This document shows, one piece after another, positions 1 through 8,524 of a stretch of 21,752 bases of DNA. Origin of the DNA: Pleurocapsa sp. MO_226.B13 (lineage in GTDB: Bacteria; Cyanobacteriota; Cyanobacteriia; Cyanobacteriales; Xenococcaceae); NCBI GenBank assembly GCA_030064795.1, contig JASJEI010000356.1:1-21752 (forward strand). Direction: 5' to 3'. The position numbers and the translations under genes are program-made. Positions within the stretch are counted from its first letter, which is position 1. Each line of letters starts with the position of its first letter. The notes beneath the pieces are model-generated. The model did not search any database. It was given only the letters and a program-made list of their open reading frames with translations, and was not told the DNA's origin.

Positions 1-252
1 CTGCCTGGAAATAAGATACCAGCCTTGAAACCGCACAGATAACTGTTGGGAGCGGAAGATTAACCATGAAGGCTGGTATCTTATTTTTTTGCTCCTCCCT
101 AACTTCTCATGCGCTTGCTTGAGCTTAGTTGAATCGCGACCAACAAGCCAGACATCAGCACCATTACGAGCAAAGGCTTGAGCAATGCCAAATCCAATGC
201 CTTCGCTGCTACCAGTAATTACTGTTTTGTAGTTAAGAAGTTGATTCATCAT
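1..252 (-). pseudogene. Short-chain dehydrogenase/reductase, N-terminal fragment
   Basis: Read leftward from ATG at 252 (a second ATG follows at once; AGAGGA lies just upstream), the protein starts MNQLLNYKTVITGSSEGIG. This contains the SDR cofactor motif TGxxxGIG of the Rossmann fold, followed by the usual helix and a second strand ending VWLVGRDSTKLKQAHEKLG. After about residue 54 the likeness to the family ends, and the frame runs on through the hairpin at 9-86 to the window edge without the NNAG motif or the YxxxK catalytic pair. It is therefore a gene remnant, truncated at about base 94, rather than a working enzyme. A normal SDR has about 250 residues. The substrate cannot be told from this part. 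Confidence 0.7.
9..90 (+). terminator. Long perfect hairpin with T-run
   Basis: Bases 9-26 (AAATAAGATACCAGCCTT) pair perfectly with 69-86 across a 42-base loop, and 87-90 continue a run of T. This is the shape of an intrinsic terminator for a transcript entering from the left on the plus strand, though an 18-bp arm is long for one and could instead mark the end of a small inserted element. Homology of the short-chain dehydrogenase on the other strand stops at about base 94, just at the edge of the hairpin, so the hairpin probably sits at a rearrangement junction. Confidence 0.5.
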
Positions 253-466
253 TATTCCTCTTGAGGTAAGTTGCAAATTTTTACTTCTCGATCAAATGGC
301 GATCGAGTTCTAAAATGTTTCTTTGTGTATCTTTGAAAAGCGCAATACTGGACTGACACAGCTAAAATGGTGCAAATAAATTTAACTGAGAATACTAAAA
401 AAGAAACTCTCTTCGCGCCTCTGCCCCCAAGGCGACGGGGATAAACGTCTTTGCGCGAGAATAATC

Positions 467-973
467 TCAAGCCTGCATCAGATCGAAGCGATCGCGGGAT
501 AATTGTTTAATAGATTGCTCGAACTGACTCTATGCTTGAGAGCGATCGCCTAAATACTTCCCAGTCGCCCAGATTTTATTAGCAATGAACATATCATTGG
601 TAATGCGGAGTTTATGGGCAAATTCCCCGACATTAGCCTCCGACATTCCGTAGAGTGGTGAAACATCGATCGTTCGTCCACCATTAGACCAAAAACGCTG
701 CATCACTTCTTGAATATTATTGCGCGGTTGCTTGAGTAAAACATCAAAGGTCAAAAAAGTTCCCAAACCGATCGCAGGTATTCTTTCCTTGGTGCGCGGA
801 ATTTCTTTGGTAATTATCTCCGAAGACTCATTTGAGTTAGATTGTGCAGTCTGGCTCTTAACTGGTTTGCTCCCCAAAGCAGAGGATGCAACCATAGTAG
901 TTGCTGCGCCAAGTCCCATCATCTTGATAGCTCGGCGACGGGAAATTGTTGAATCAGAATTAGCAGAATGCAT
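467..973 (-). pseudogene. Tat-exported aldo/keto reductase, interrupted and truncated
   Basis: The frame opens at 973 with a twin-arginine signal (SRRRAIK at residues 11-17, then a hydrophobic stretch to about residue 34). It continues into an aldo/keto reductase barrel: IPAIGLGTF, then IDVSPLYG with the catalytic Asp103 and Tyr108, and Lys133 in FIANKIW. A TAG at 530-532 stops the frame after GDRSQA, yet clear family sequence goes on in the same frame (SQFEQSIKQLSRDRFDLMQ) to a TGA at 467-469. The catalytic histidine and the rest of the barrel, about half of a usual 300-residue protein, are absent. A point mutation plus a 3' deletion is the simplest reading. The next gene on the strand, a dehydrogenase, is also broken, so this looks like a decayed periplasmic redox locus. 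Confidence 0.75.
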
Positions 974-1098
974 TGTTTTAAATAATGATTACTTGTCGCG
1001 ATCGCGCAATTAAATTCCATAACATTGGTAGTAATTTTGAGTTGAAGATATGCAATCTAAAAATGCTTAAAATTACATATCTTCGATAAGTTTTTCTG

Positions 1099-1395
1099 CT
1101 AACTTTCGATTAAGAAATCGAGTTCTTGGTCAACAGATCTGACATAGCTCGAATCATTAAGTCGTTCGGCGGAAATTCTATTGGCTTCAATAGCAGCTTG
1201 AACCAGATCTTCTCCATTAATTCGATTGAAGGCGACTGCTTTTTTTAAAGCTATATAACTGGGAATACCTTGTTCTTTAAAATGACCATTACGCGCCAAG
1301 TTAACTAGATTGACTGGAGTAGCTGCATTGGCGTTTAAAGGACTAGTAATTGTCATTATGAGCATTGAAAGACTGCCAAAAATTAAACTTTTCAT
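1099..1395 (-). CDS. Small secreted protein, 98 residues
   Basis: I do not recognise a named family. The start at 1395 is preferred to one 11 codons further upstream because GGAG lies at proper spacing and the product then begins with a classical Sec signal peptide: a positive N-end (MKS), a hydrophobic core and a likely signal-peptidase site after ANA at residues 22-24. The mature part is about 74 residues, mostly predicted helix, without cysteines, and carries NLARNGHFKEQGIPSY and a stretch rich in Ala, Glu and Arg (EDLVQAAIEANRIS). A periplasmic or extracellular place is inferred. It diverges from the LysR gene at 1567 and shares a 171-base intergenic region holding a strong palindrome, so it is a likely target of that regulator. 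Confidence 0.65.
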   Translation of the reverse strand: MKSLIFGSLSMLIMTITSPLNANAATPVNLVNLARNGHFKEQGIPSYIALKKAVAFNRINGEDLVQAAIEANRISAERLNDSSYVRSVDQELDFLIES

Positions 1396-1450
1396 AGTTA
1401 TTTTTCTCCGATTGAAATGTTCTAGCAAAACGAATTGTGTATAATTTTGT

Positions 1451-1478
1451 CGAAATATTTCAAGACTGAAATATTTCG
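1451..1478. promoter_or_regulatory. Palindromic operator between divergent genes
   Basis: CGAAATATTTCA at 1451-1462 and TGAAATATTTCG at 1467-1478 are exact reverse complements with a 4-base spacer. Each arm also contains the self-complementary GAAATATTTC. The site lies between the small secreted gene (start 1395) and the LysR gene (start 1567). LysR-type regulators typically bind an inverted repeat of the T-N11-A kind in exactly such a position, so autoregulation and control of the divergent gene are likely but inferred. Confidence 0.6.
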
Positions 1479-1566
1479 TTAATATCTATCTTAAATGCAA
1501 GCTAAAAGATTGTTATTTCGGATTAGATATTGCTTGATAACCTATAGTTATTACCAGGTAAATCAG

Positions 1567-2472
1567 ATGGAATTGCGTCAACTAAAATATTTCATCGCCG
1601 TTGCTGAAGAATTACACTTTGGTCGAGCGGCCGAGTCTTTGCACCTGAGTCAACCAGCATTAAGTAAACAAATTCAAGCCTTAGAAGATGGCTTGGATAT
1701 CCAACTTTTGGAACGTACAAAACACTATTGTCGCTTAACAATGGCGGGACAAAAATTTCTAGAAAAGGCACAGCGAATTTTAGAGGAAGTGGAAGAAGGC
1801 ATCCAAGTCACCAAGCAGGTAGCTAGCGGACAAATGGGACGGGTGAGGGTGGGGTTTACTGAAGCAACCTTGTATAGTCTCGCACCCAGTATTGTTAAGA
1901 CCTATCGAGAGCATTATCCCCAGGTCGATTTAATCCTCACTAGTGACGGAACAGAAACTAATGTTGAAGCTTTACGCACTCACCGTATTGATGTAGGGTT
2001 TGTTTATCTTCCGATCCGCGAACCTTCTCTTTCTGTATATTCGTTATATGAAGAAATCTATGTCGCTGCGCTGCCTAGTTCCCATCGGTTGGCAAGACAG
2101 AAAGAAATATCACTGGAGTCTTTGGCTAACGAACCACTAATCTTTTATCCGCGATCGCTTGCACCCGTTTTATACGCTCACTTTATCCAGTGTTGCGAGC
2201 AAGCTGGATTTTTACCTATGATCGTGCAAGAAGCCGAACCGTCTCAAACTAGTTTGGGTTTGGCATCGGCTGGTGTGGGAATTACCTTTGTTCTGTCTGC
2301 TATGCAAAACCTTCGTGCCAAAGGAGTGGTTTATCGACCCTTAATCGGCAATTTTCTCACACTCGAATTAGCTCTGGCATGGCGAGGGGAAGAATCTTCA
2401 CCTGCGGTACACGAATTTATTAAAGTATTAAAGACAATTATCCGCTCGACCAATAGTCAATTCAGGAAGTAG
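1567..2472 (+). CDS. LysR-family transcriptional regulator
   Basis: The 301-residue product starts MELRQLKYFIAVAEELHFG, the classic LysR N-terminus. Its winged helix-turn-helix spans about residues 1-60 (recognition helix within SLHLSQPALSKQIQALE), followed by the linker helix to about 90 and a periplasmic-binding-protein-like effector domain to the end. The length matches the family. The ATG at 1567 is chosen because an in-frame extension to 1495 adds non-family sequence, and because AGGTAA lies just before it. The effector domain resembles the CatR/BenM-type group that senses small aromatic or organic acids, but the ligand cannot be read from the sequence. The divergent secreted-protein gene and the shared palindrome at 1451-1478 suggest the usual divergent regulation. 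It converges on the gene ending at 2498 with only 25 bases between. Confidence 0.9.
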   Translation: MELRQLKYFIAVAEELHFGRAAESLHLSQPALSKQIQALEDGLDIQLLERTKHYCRLTMAGQKFLEKAQRILEEVEEGIQVTKQVASGQMGRVRVGFTEATLYSLAPSIVKTYREHYPQVDLILTSDGTETNVEALRTHRIDVGFVYLPIREPSLSVYSLYEEIYVAALPSSHRLARQKEISLESLANEPLIFYPRSLAPVLYAHFIQCCEQAGFLPMIVQEAEPSQTSLGLASAGVGITFVLSAMQNLRAKGVVYRPLIGNFLTLELALAWRGEESSPAVHEFIKVLKTIIRSTNSQFRK

Positions 2473-2497
2473 AAGTCAAAAACAGTAAATTTTGTAA

Positions 2498-5400
2498 CTA
2501 AGAAGAGCTAGTTTTTTTTGCCGACATATATTTTTCGGTTTCCCGCAGTCTTTTACTCAAAAAGCGACAGATCTCCAAAATAATATGAGGACGTTGCGAA
2601 ATCAGACTAATAAAGCGTTTCTTTTCTAAACTAAGTAACACGCAGTCTTCCATGGCGATCGCACTATCCCAGCGGGGTGCTTCGTCAAACAGGGCGATTT
2701 CGCCAAAATATTCTCCTGTATTTATCTGTTTTATTTCTTGTGGTTCGTCATCGAGTTTTTTGACTATCCGTACTTTACCGTTGGCAATAATGTACAAATG
2801 TCCGCCCCAACTGCCTTCGGTATAGATAGTTTCTCCAGCCATTAGCTGTCTTTGTTCTAAAGCACTATCGATCTGAAATAGTTCGTCGAGGGAAAGATTT
2901 TTAAACAAGGCGATATTTCGCAGTAATAGCAATCGATTCATAGCAATACTGATAGGACAACTCAGCCGCTCCGCAGGCAAAAAGATTTCTTTTGCTACCG
3001 ATTGTACGATCGGATCGGGATCTTTGAGTAAAGCAGTGGGGATAACTGCTAGGGCTATAGACGCGCCTGTTTTAATCCAGCGATCGCCCGAACCCAAGGC
3101 TTCGAGTAATATTTTATACCCCTTTTTTCTCAGCCATTGAGGACTATACTCTATTTTCGATTGGGGTTTTTCGGAGACAATTTGCTCTAATAACGGCATC
3201 AGAGGTTGCACAAAACGACGATGATTAATCGAGGCTAAGACTTCGACTGCATTTGCCAGATCGCGTCGATCGCTAGTTGCTAAAATCTTTTTGACTAGAT
3301 TAACGGTGCGAGAGTAGCCCAGACAGGAAAGAATGTATAAAACTTTTTGCAACAGACGCTGTTGATAGTCTTCGATCGCCACTGCTAATAATCGCCAGCT
3401 AGGATCTTGACTGGGGATCTGTTGTTGCCATTTCCGAATCCGATTGAACTGCTGGAATTCGGGAGTAAGATGTTTGTATAAGATCTCATTTGCTTGTTTG
3501 GTTTTGACAAGAGCGATCGCAGCAATGGCTGTATTGACCACATCAGCTCGTTCCGAGTCTAGGTGATGTTTGGCGACAGTCAAACCTGACTTACCGTAAG
3601 CTGCAAGAGTACGGGCTACCTGATAGCGCACTCCTTCATGGGTATCGCTCAAGCCCGTCGTCACCGAATTCAACATTTCTTTACAATGGGTAATTTCCAG
3701 AAGTTTGAAGGAAGCGGTTCTGATCGAAGGTTCGCGATTGTCAATTTCCGCAACTGCGATCTTAGCGAGATGATAGTCTTGGGGTTGAGCTAGGGTAGCT
3801 AGAGCTTCGAGGGCGTTTTGTTTGGCTTCAGGGGTGGCTTTGGGGAGTAGATACTCAATGAGGGTAATAAACTCTGGATTACGGCTATGACGGACTACTC
3901 TGGCGATCGCTTTGCCGATGGTATCGTCGATCTCTATTTGCCAAAATTGTTCTGCAACTCTATTATCGACTTGGGAATCAGGAGATTGGAAGGCTGCGAT
4001 CGAGCCTAATGTCTTGATCTCCAGATCGTCGTCGGCAATTAAGCTTTGTAGTTGTTCTGGAGCAAAATTGTACTGATTGGCAATTAAAATTTCTAAAGCG
4101 GTTGCCCGTACAGTAGGATGAGTATCGTTTAAAAGCTGGGCAAACTGTTCTAGAGTATGAGGATCGTCGCTATCTTCAAATAGTTGTAGGATTCCTTCCC
4201 GAAGTTGGTGATTGGCGTTTGGTAATAGGGCTTTAACTTCGGTAAAAAACTGACTGGGATTGCCCAGGTTAGCAGCCAATTCTAAACCTTTGATTTGAGT
4301 GTAGCGATCGCTATCGGTGAGAAATTCTCTAATCAGTTTACTCGACTGGGGTGGTAACTGGGTTCGGCTGTCAAAATCATCTAGATTAATCGTATCCGAG
4401 CGAATCATCTCTTCTAAACCTTGGGTATAAAACTTACCCATCGGTAAACGCACCAGCAACAATAATACTGTCAGGCTAATCGCCAACTCTGTAATTTGTT
4501 CCAGACTCAGATAAAAATGACAAATCCACAAGACTACCCCTGCTAAAGTCAATCCCACAGAATAAATCAAACCATCACTCAAGGCTCGAATTCTGCCCAT
4601 ATATTGCTGGGGGATACCATTATAGTTGAGTTGATGTACGGGGAGGTTGATCGCTTTGTAGAATGCGTCGCCGTTGATATGAAGTCCGATCGCTGCGGGT
4701 AAATTAAAATTGAGTAGTAAACCCCCCAGACTGAGAAGAGTAGTCGTGGGATAAACCGCATTGAGTCTGGCAACTCCGATCCATTTCAGCAGAGGACGAG
4801 TAACGCCATAGAGAAACACTACCTGAATCAGGGAAATCAAGATCCGCATCAATCCGAGAAATCCCGTGAGGGTTGATTCGTCGAAGTGTTTTCCGTAGAT
4901 ATTAAACCAAAGAAATTCTGAGCTTATGTAAATAATTACCAGTATAAAGCTGCTGCTGGCTAAAAATAATACTAAAGGATAGCGTTTGCCTAAATATGGT
5001 AAAGTTTTAATTGATTCAAGGATATTAAGCTGTGCTTCTTGTTTGGGAGTTTCTAAACGACGTTGAGAAGACTCCAAATAGAGTAACTGAAAAAAAGCGA
5101 TCGCCATAAACACGGGCAAGACTAACAAAAGATCTCGACTGGGAAAATAGCGAGACAGTAAGATAGTAAAGCCACCCCCGACAAGAGTACCCACCGCTTG
5201 AGCGATCCCGATAAAAGGGGCATATTTTTTATACTCAAGACTAGTAAAATAATCCGTCAGTAACCCAGGATAGAGCAGATTATTATTAAAATCCCACTGA
5301 AAAAAAATCGTAATCAACAGGGCAAAATAAACCCAGGTGGCATCGAGATTAATTAATAACCTCAAACCAACCATCATTATGATTGAAGCAAGTAATACAT

Positions 5401-5659
5401 AACGAAATATTTGGGGACGACGATAGCGATCGGCAATTTGCGAAAAAACCCCATAAGCAGGAAAAGAACACAAGCCAATTAAAATAAAAGCAATTGGCAG
5501 TTTTCCCGCACCTACCTGAGAAACAAATAAAGAATTGGCGATCGCCATAGCAATGACGTTATAAGCTAATACAGTGATGGCCAATAACAAAAGTTGAGCC
5601 AAGCGAGTGTATTGCAAGTTAGATAAACCAAAACGCTTTTCAATAGCTTGACTAATCAT
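2498..5659 (-). CDS. Membrane NTT/MFS-like domain fused to HEAT repeats and cyclic-nucleotide-binding domain
   Basis: This 1053-residue protein has three parts. Residues ~1-425 form about twelve hydrophobic helices in the pattern of nucleotide-transporter (NTT, ATP/ADP-antiporter-like) or MFS proteins. Residues ~430-860 are helical HEAT-type repeats (for example TVRATALEILIANQ, GVRYQVARTLAAYG). Residues ~914-1040 are a Crp/PKA-type cyclic-nucleotide-binding domain with the phosphate-binding cassette FGEIALFDEAPR at 985-996, keeping the Glu and Arg that hold the phosphate and sugar. No DNA-binding domain follows. Its ATG overlaps the stop of the permease gene upstream (ATGA at 5656-5659), so the two are translationally coupled. 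A plausible role is a membrane carrier or sensor gated by a cyclic nucleotide. The transported substrate is unknown, and the membrane part may not transport nucleotides. Confidence 0.8.
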   Translation of the reverse strand: MISQAIEKRFGLSNLQYTRLAQLLLLAITVLAYNVIAMAIANSLFVSQVGAGKLPIAFILIGLCSFPAYGVFSQIADRYRRPQIFRYVLLASIIMMVGLRLLINLDATWVYFALLITIFFQWDFNNNLLYPGLLTDYFTSLEYKKYAPFIGIAQAVGTLVGGGFTILLSRYFPSRDLLLVLPVFMAIAFFQLLYLESSQRRLETPKQEAQLNILESIKTLPYLGKRYPLVLFLASSSFILVIIYISSEFLWFNIYGKHFDESTLTGFLGLMRILISLIQVVFLYGVTRPLLKWIGVARLNAVYPTTTLLSLGGLLLNFNLPAAIGLHINGDAFYKAINLPVHQLNYNGIPQQYMGRIRALSDGLIYSVGLTLAGVVLWICHFYLSLEQITELAISLTVLLLLVRLPMGKFYTQGLEEMIRSDTINLDDFDSRTQLPPQSSKLIREFLTDSDRYTQIKGLELAANLGNPSQFFTEVKALLPNANHQLREGILQLFEDSDDPHTLEQFAQLLNDTHPTVRATALEILIANQYNFAPEQLQSLIADDDLEIKTLGSIAAFQSPDSQVDNRVAEQFWQIEIDDTIGKAIARVVRHSRNPEFITLIEYLLPKATPEAKQNALEALATLAQPQDYHLAKIAVAEIDNREPSIRTASFKLLEITHCKEMLNSVTTGLSDTHEGVRYQVARTLAAYGKSGLTVAKHHLDSERADVVNTAIAAIALVKTKQANEILYKHLTPEFQQFNRIRKWQQQIPSQDPSWRLLAVAIEDYQQRLLQKVLYILSCLGYSRTVNLVKKILATSDRRDLANAVEVLASINHRRFVQPLMPLLEQIVSEKPQSKIEYSPQWLRKKGYKILLEALGSGDRWIKTGASIALAVIPTALLKDPDPIVQSVAKEIFLPAERLSCPISIAMNRLLLLRNIALFKNLSLDELFQIDSALEQRQLMAGETIYTEGSWGGHLYIIANGKVRIVKKLDDEPQEIKQINTGEYFGEIALFDEAPRWDSAIAMEDCVLLSLEKKRFISLISQRPHIILEICRFLSKRLRETEKYMSAKKTSSS

Positions 5660-7089
5660 GATTTTTGCTCTTGTACTGGAGTAGTATTTGTCTGTAAAGA
5701 GGCTGTTGTCTTATCGGTTTCTAAAGTTTGAATCTCCTTATTCAAATTATCCAAGGGACTCGATTGAATCAATAGAGTCAACCCTGCTGCAATAATCAAA
5801 AATACCCCCGCACTCACTACTGCTAAGAGACGATTATTGTGCAGAATATATTCCATAACCAAACCGAAGCCCAAAGAGGCAGCGATTTCTGGTAAGACAA
5901 TAAAAAAATTAAATATTCCCTGATAAATTCCCCGACGTTGAGGCGGAATTGAACTACTCAGCATCGCGTAGGGCATAATCAAAGCACTCGACCAAGCTAT
6001 ACCCAAACCGATCATCGCTAGGAGTAAAATGTATTGATTGCTAATAACCAAAATTGAAATCAAACTTACCCCACCACAGAATAAACAAACACTGTGGGTT
6101 GCTGGAGGACCAAATCTTTTGGCAATGCGAGGTAAAAGAAAAGAAGCACCAATGCAAACGACATTGTAGACAGCAAAGCAAATTCCCGCCCATTCTATTC
6201 CCTGGTTGTATAACAAAGAATCTTCGCTGGTAGCACCAAAAATATTTCTGGCTACTGCGGGCGGGAAGTAAAGCATGAAACAGAAGATACCCAACCAGGT
6301 AAAAAACTGAACCCGCGCCAACTGCTGCATCTTGACGGGGATTTTTCCTAATGTCTGCCAAGTTTCTCTTAGGCTGCTAACAACTCCTCCTCGTGCTTCT
6401 TGTAGCTTCTCGAATTTAGCTAAATTCTGGGGAGGATATTCGGGGGTAGTCACAATCGTCCATAAGACCGTACCTAAAAATAAGACCCCACCAATGTAAA
6501 ATGAGATCTCTATGGTTAAAGGGATTTTCCGCAAAGCGTTAGTAGTATTATCAATGTTAAAAACATGGCTCAAGATCCAGGGCAAAGCTGAAGCGGAAAC
6601 TGCACCTATACCTACCATAATACTCTGCATGGCAAAGCCTTTGGTTCGCTGTTCTTTAGGCAACAAATCCCCGACAAAAGCGCGAAATGGCACCATACTG
6701 ACGTTGGCACTAGTATCTAAGATCCATAAGAGTCCCGCTGCTGCTAAGAGACTAGAACAGTTGGGCATAGCAAACAGAGCGATAAAAGCTAAAATTGCCC
6801 CACCTAGAAAATACGGTCGTCTTCTCCCTAAAAAAGTCCAGGTGTAGTCACTCAAGTTACCGATAATCGGCTGTATGATTAAACCAGTCAAGGGCGCAGC
6901 TAGCCAGAGAATTGGCAGGCGATCGGCATTTGCACCTAAATGCTCGAAAATAGCACTCATGTTTGCCATTTGTAATCCCCAGCCAAACTGAATTCCCAGA
7001 AAACCTATATTCATATTCCAGAGTTGCCAAAAACTAAATTTAGATTTGGATACTTTCTCTGGGGTACTCGATTGTTGAGTAGTGGACAT
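5656..7089 (-). CDS. MFS permease, SLC45-like (sugar:proton symporter type)
   Basis: The 477-residue protein has about twelve membrane segments and the MFS signature between helices 2 and 3, GNLSDYTWTFLGRRRP at residues 77-92. That form, with GRRRP, is typical of SLC45 / glycoside-pentoside-hexuronide-like carriers for sucrose, maltose or related sugars. A second MFS half follows a central loop at about residues 212-255, and the C-terminus is a hydrophilic cytoplasmic tail rich in Thr and Gln. It is the first gene of a two-gene operon whose second gene carries HEAT repeats and a cyclic-nucleotide-binding domain, so transport may be tied to cAMP or cGMP level. The sugar specificity is inferred from the family only. 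No good ribosome-binding site precedes the ATG at 7089. Confidence 0.85.
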   Translation of the reverse strand: MSTTQQSSTPEKVSKSKFSFWQLWNMNIGFLGIQFGWGLQMANMSAIFEHLGANADRLPILWLAAPLTGLIIQPIIGNLSDYTWTFLGRRRPYFLGGAILAFIALFAMPNCSSLLAAAGLLWILDTSANVSMVPFRAFVGDLLPKEQRTKGFAMQSIMVGIGAVSASALPWILSHVFNIDNTTNALRKIPLTIEISFYIGGVLFLGTVLWTIVTTPEYPPQNLAKFEKLQEARGGVVSSLRETWQTLGKIPVKMQQLARVQFFTWLGIFCFMLYFPPAVARNIFGATSEDSLLYNQGIEWAGICFAVYNVVCIGASFLLPRIAKRFGPPATHSVCLFCGGVSLISILVISNQYILLLAMIGLGIAWSSALIMPYAMLSSSIPPQRRGIYQGIFNFFIVLPEIAASLGFGLVMEYILHNNRLLAVVSAGVFLIIAAGLTLLIQSSPLDNLNKEIQTLETDKTTASLQTNTTPVQEQKS

Positions 7090-7262
7090 AAATAAAGAAT
7101 TTATAAAATCTTGAGCAAAGTACTAAAGTCAGTCTAATACAACTTCTATTGCTCGCTTTGTAATTGGAGATATTTATTCGATTTATTGCCCAATTAATTG
7201 AGAGTTAGGTTGGTTAAGATCATCTTAAATATAAAAATAAATGCTATATACGAGTTTCGGTT

Positions 7263-7290
7263 AATTTGGAATTTGGAATTTGGAATTTGG
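7263..7290. repeat. STRR, four copies of AATTTGG
   Basis: Four exact heptamers stand in tandem. Such seven-base short tandem repeats are a hallmark of cyanobacterial intergenic DNA. The open frame that runs across this stretch (7244-7432, minus) is a by-product of the repeat and is not called as a gene. Confidence 0.85.
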
Positions 7291-7328
7291 GGTTAGTTCT
7301 TAGTTTTTGCTTCCCTGCCTTAAAACAA

Positions 7329-7356
7329 CTCCTGACTCCTGACTTCTGACTTCTCT
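7329..7356. repeat. STRR, CTCCTGA/CTTCTGA heptamers
   Basis: Two copies of CTCCTGA are followed by CTTCTGA and a partial fourth copy. This is a second heptamer array 38 bases from the first, of the same STRR class but unrelated sequence. Confidence 0.75.
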
Positions 7357-7432
7357 GCCTAGATATAGCAATCTTTAAAGTATTCCCAATTATTTGGCGA
7401 TCGCCAAGTATTATTTCTCCTTTAAATAACAA

Positions 7433-7494
7433 AACGCTTCTAGAAAAGAGATTTAGAAAAATCTACATTGATCCCCAGAAGCGTTATTTTTTTT
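7433..7494. terminator. Intrinsic terminator after the RRM gene
   Basis: AACGCTTCT (7433-7441) pairs with AGAAGCGTT (7477-7485), and an inner stem AGATTT/AAATCT (7449-7464) fills most of the loop. On the plus side a run of nine T follows, and on the minus side the sequence continues TTTTGTTATTT. It lies 30 bases beyond the stop of the RRM gene at 7515 and would end that transcript. It can also work in the other direction. Confidence 0.75.
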
Positions 7495-7514
7495 TATTTA
7501 ATTAATCGGAAATC

Positions 7515-7799
7515 CTAGAAACGTCTGTTTCGACGACCACCACCATTTCGATTATCTTCGCGAGGTCTAGCTTTATTAACTTTTAACTCACGATCCATCC
7601 ATTCTGCTCCATTTAAAGCTTCAATCGCTTTATCTTCGTTTGCCTCGGATTCCATTTCTACAAAAGCAAATCCTCTGGGACGACCTGTTTCGCGATCGCT
7701 GGGAATATGAACCCGTTTAACAGTTCCATATTCACTAAATACTTCATTTAAGTCGTCTTGATTGACTTCGTAAGATAAATTGCCTACATAAATTGACAT
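7515..7799 (-). CDS. Small RNA-binding protein with one RRM domain
   Basis: The 94-residue product is a single RNA-recognition motif: RNP2 is IYVGNL at residues 3-8 and RNP1 is RGFAFVEM at 42-49. A short tail rich in Gly, Arg and Asn (GGGRRNRRF) follows. This is the layout of the cyanobacterial Rbp proteins, several of which are cold-induced and bind mRNA near membranes. The ATG at 7799 gives the conserved MSIYVGNLSY start. The frame continues upstream to 7868, but that part is unlike the family and belongs to the A/T-rich leader. The leader contains an A-run just before the start and GAGAAG about 16 bases upstream, an unusually distant ribosome-binding site. A strong terminator at 7433-7494 follows, so it is a single-gene unit. 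Confidence 0.92.
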   Translation of the reverse strand: MSIYVGNLSYEVNQDDLNEVFSEYGTVKRVHIPSDRETGRPRGFAFVEMESEANEDKAIEALNGAEWMDRELKVNKARPREDNRNGGGRRNRRF

Positions 7800-7994
7800 A
7801 TTTTTTTTTGTCTTCTCAATGAGTGTTGTGTTTAGAGAGACAGAATTACTGGGAAAGCAATAGCTCAATACCTAACGGGAAAAACCTTCGTTACTGAATG
7901 TACACTTAATCGTTAATCTGTTGATTCTCTTTCTGAATATAACACCTTTCTCAAAACATAGATCTATTGTTAATAGATGTTACATCTCCATCAA

Positions 7995-8474
7995 TTATTT
8001 AAGTTCTAAAATCATCTCGTTTTTGGGCATAAAGCCTAAATTCTCATATACGGGTTTGCCAAAAGGAGAAGCATGAAGAATTACATGAGTACAATCTAGA
8101 GTACGAAGATAATCAATAGCTGCTTGAGTTAATTGAGTTCCTATTCCCTGACGACGAGAGGCAGATTCAACAAAGATATTCCAAATGTAACCATACTGGC
8201 GAAAACTCGGTTTAAAAGGTGAAGGATACAAACCCGCAAACAATTGACAGCTAGCCGAAGCAACTATTTCCCCTTCTATTCTGCCGACAAAAGCCTGAAA
8301 TGATAATTCTCGACGAGCTTTCGTTATAAATTCAAGGGTTACTTCTAACCAATCTTCGTGAATAGATTCAGCAGCAACATTATTATCCAGCCACAGTTGA
8401 TAAAAGTGTTGTGCCAAGATCGGATCTTCTGAAGTCGTAGCTGGTGTAATGATTAAGTTTTTCTGGTTGTCCAT
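7995..8474 (-). CDS. GNAT-family N-acetyltransferase
   Basis: The 159-residue protein fits the size of a single GNAT domain. The acetyl-CoA pyrophosphate-binding loop is RRQGIG at residues 107-112 (R/Q-x-x-G-x-G/A), preceded by strand 4 (IWNIFVES). The late motif KPVYENLGF carries Tyr143, the usual general acid. Substrate is unknown; many relatives act on small amines or on protein N-termini. It diverges from a second GNAT gene at 8525 with 50 bases between, so both may share a control region. The two are only distantly alike and are not a recent duplication. Confidence 0.88.
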   Translation of the reverse strand: MDNQKNLIITPATTSEDPILAQHFYQLWLDNNVAAESIHEDWLEVTLEFITKARRELSFQAFVGRIEGEIVASASCQLFAGLYPSPFKPSFRQYGYIWNIFVESASRRQGIGTQLTQAAIDYLRTLDCTHVILHASPFGKPVYENLGFMPKNEMILELK

Positions 8475-8524
8475 ATTTCTTAAGATAGAAAAATCTCTAA
8501 CTTTTCCTACATCAAGCAGATAAA

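Noticed and set aside
252..470. 72-codon minus-strand frame between the two broken oxidoreductase genes
   Set aside because: It lies in the intergenic leader, is basic and cysteine-bearing by chance, and has no recognisable motif.
7244..7432. 62-codon minus-strand frame upstream of the MFS gene
   Set aside because: It runs through two heptamer repeat arrays and the terminator region; its composition is set by the repeats and it has no family motif.
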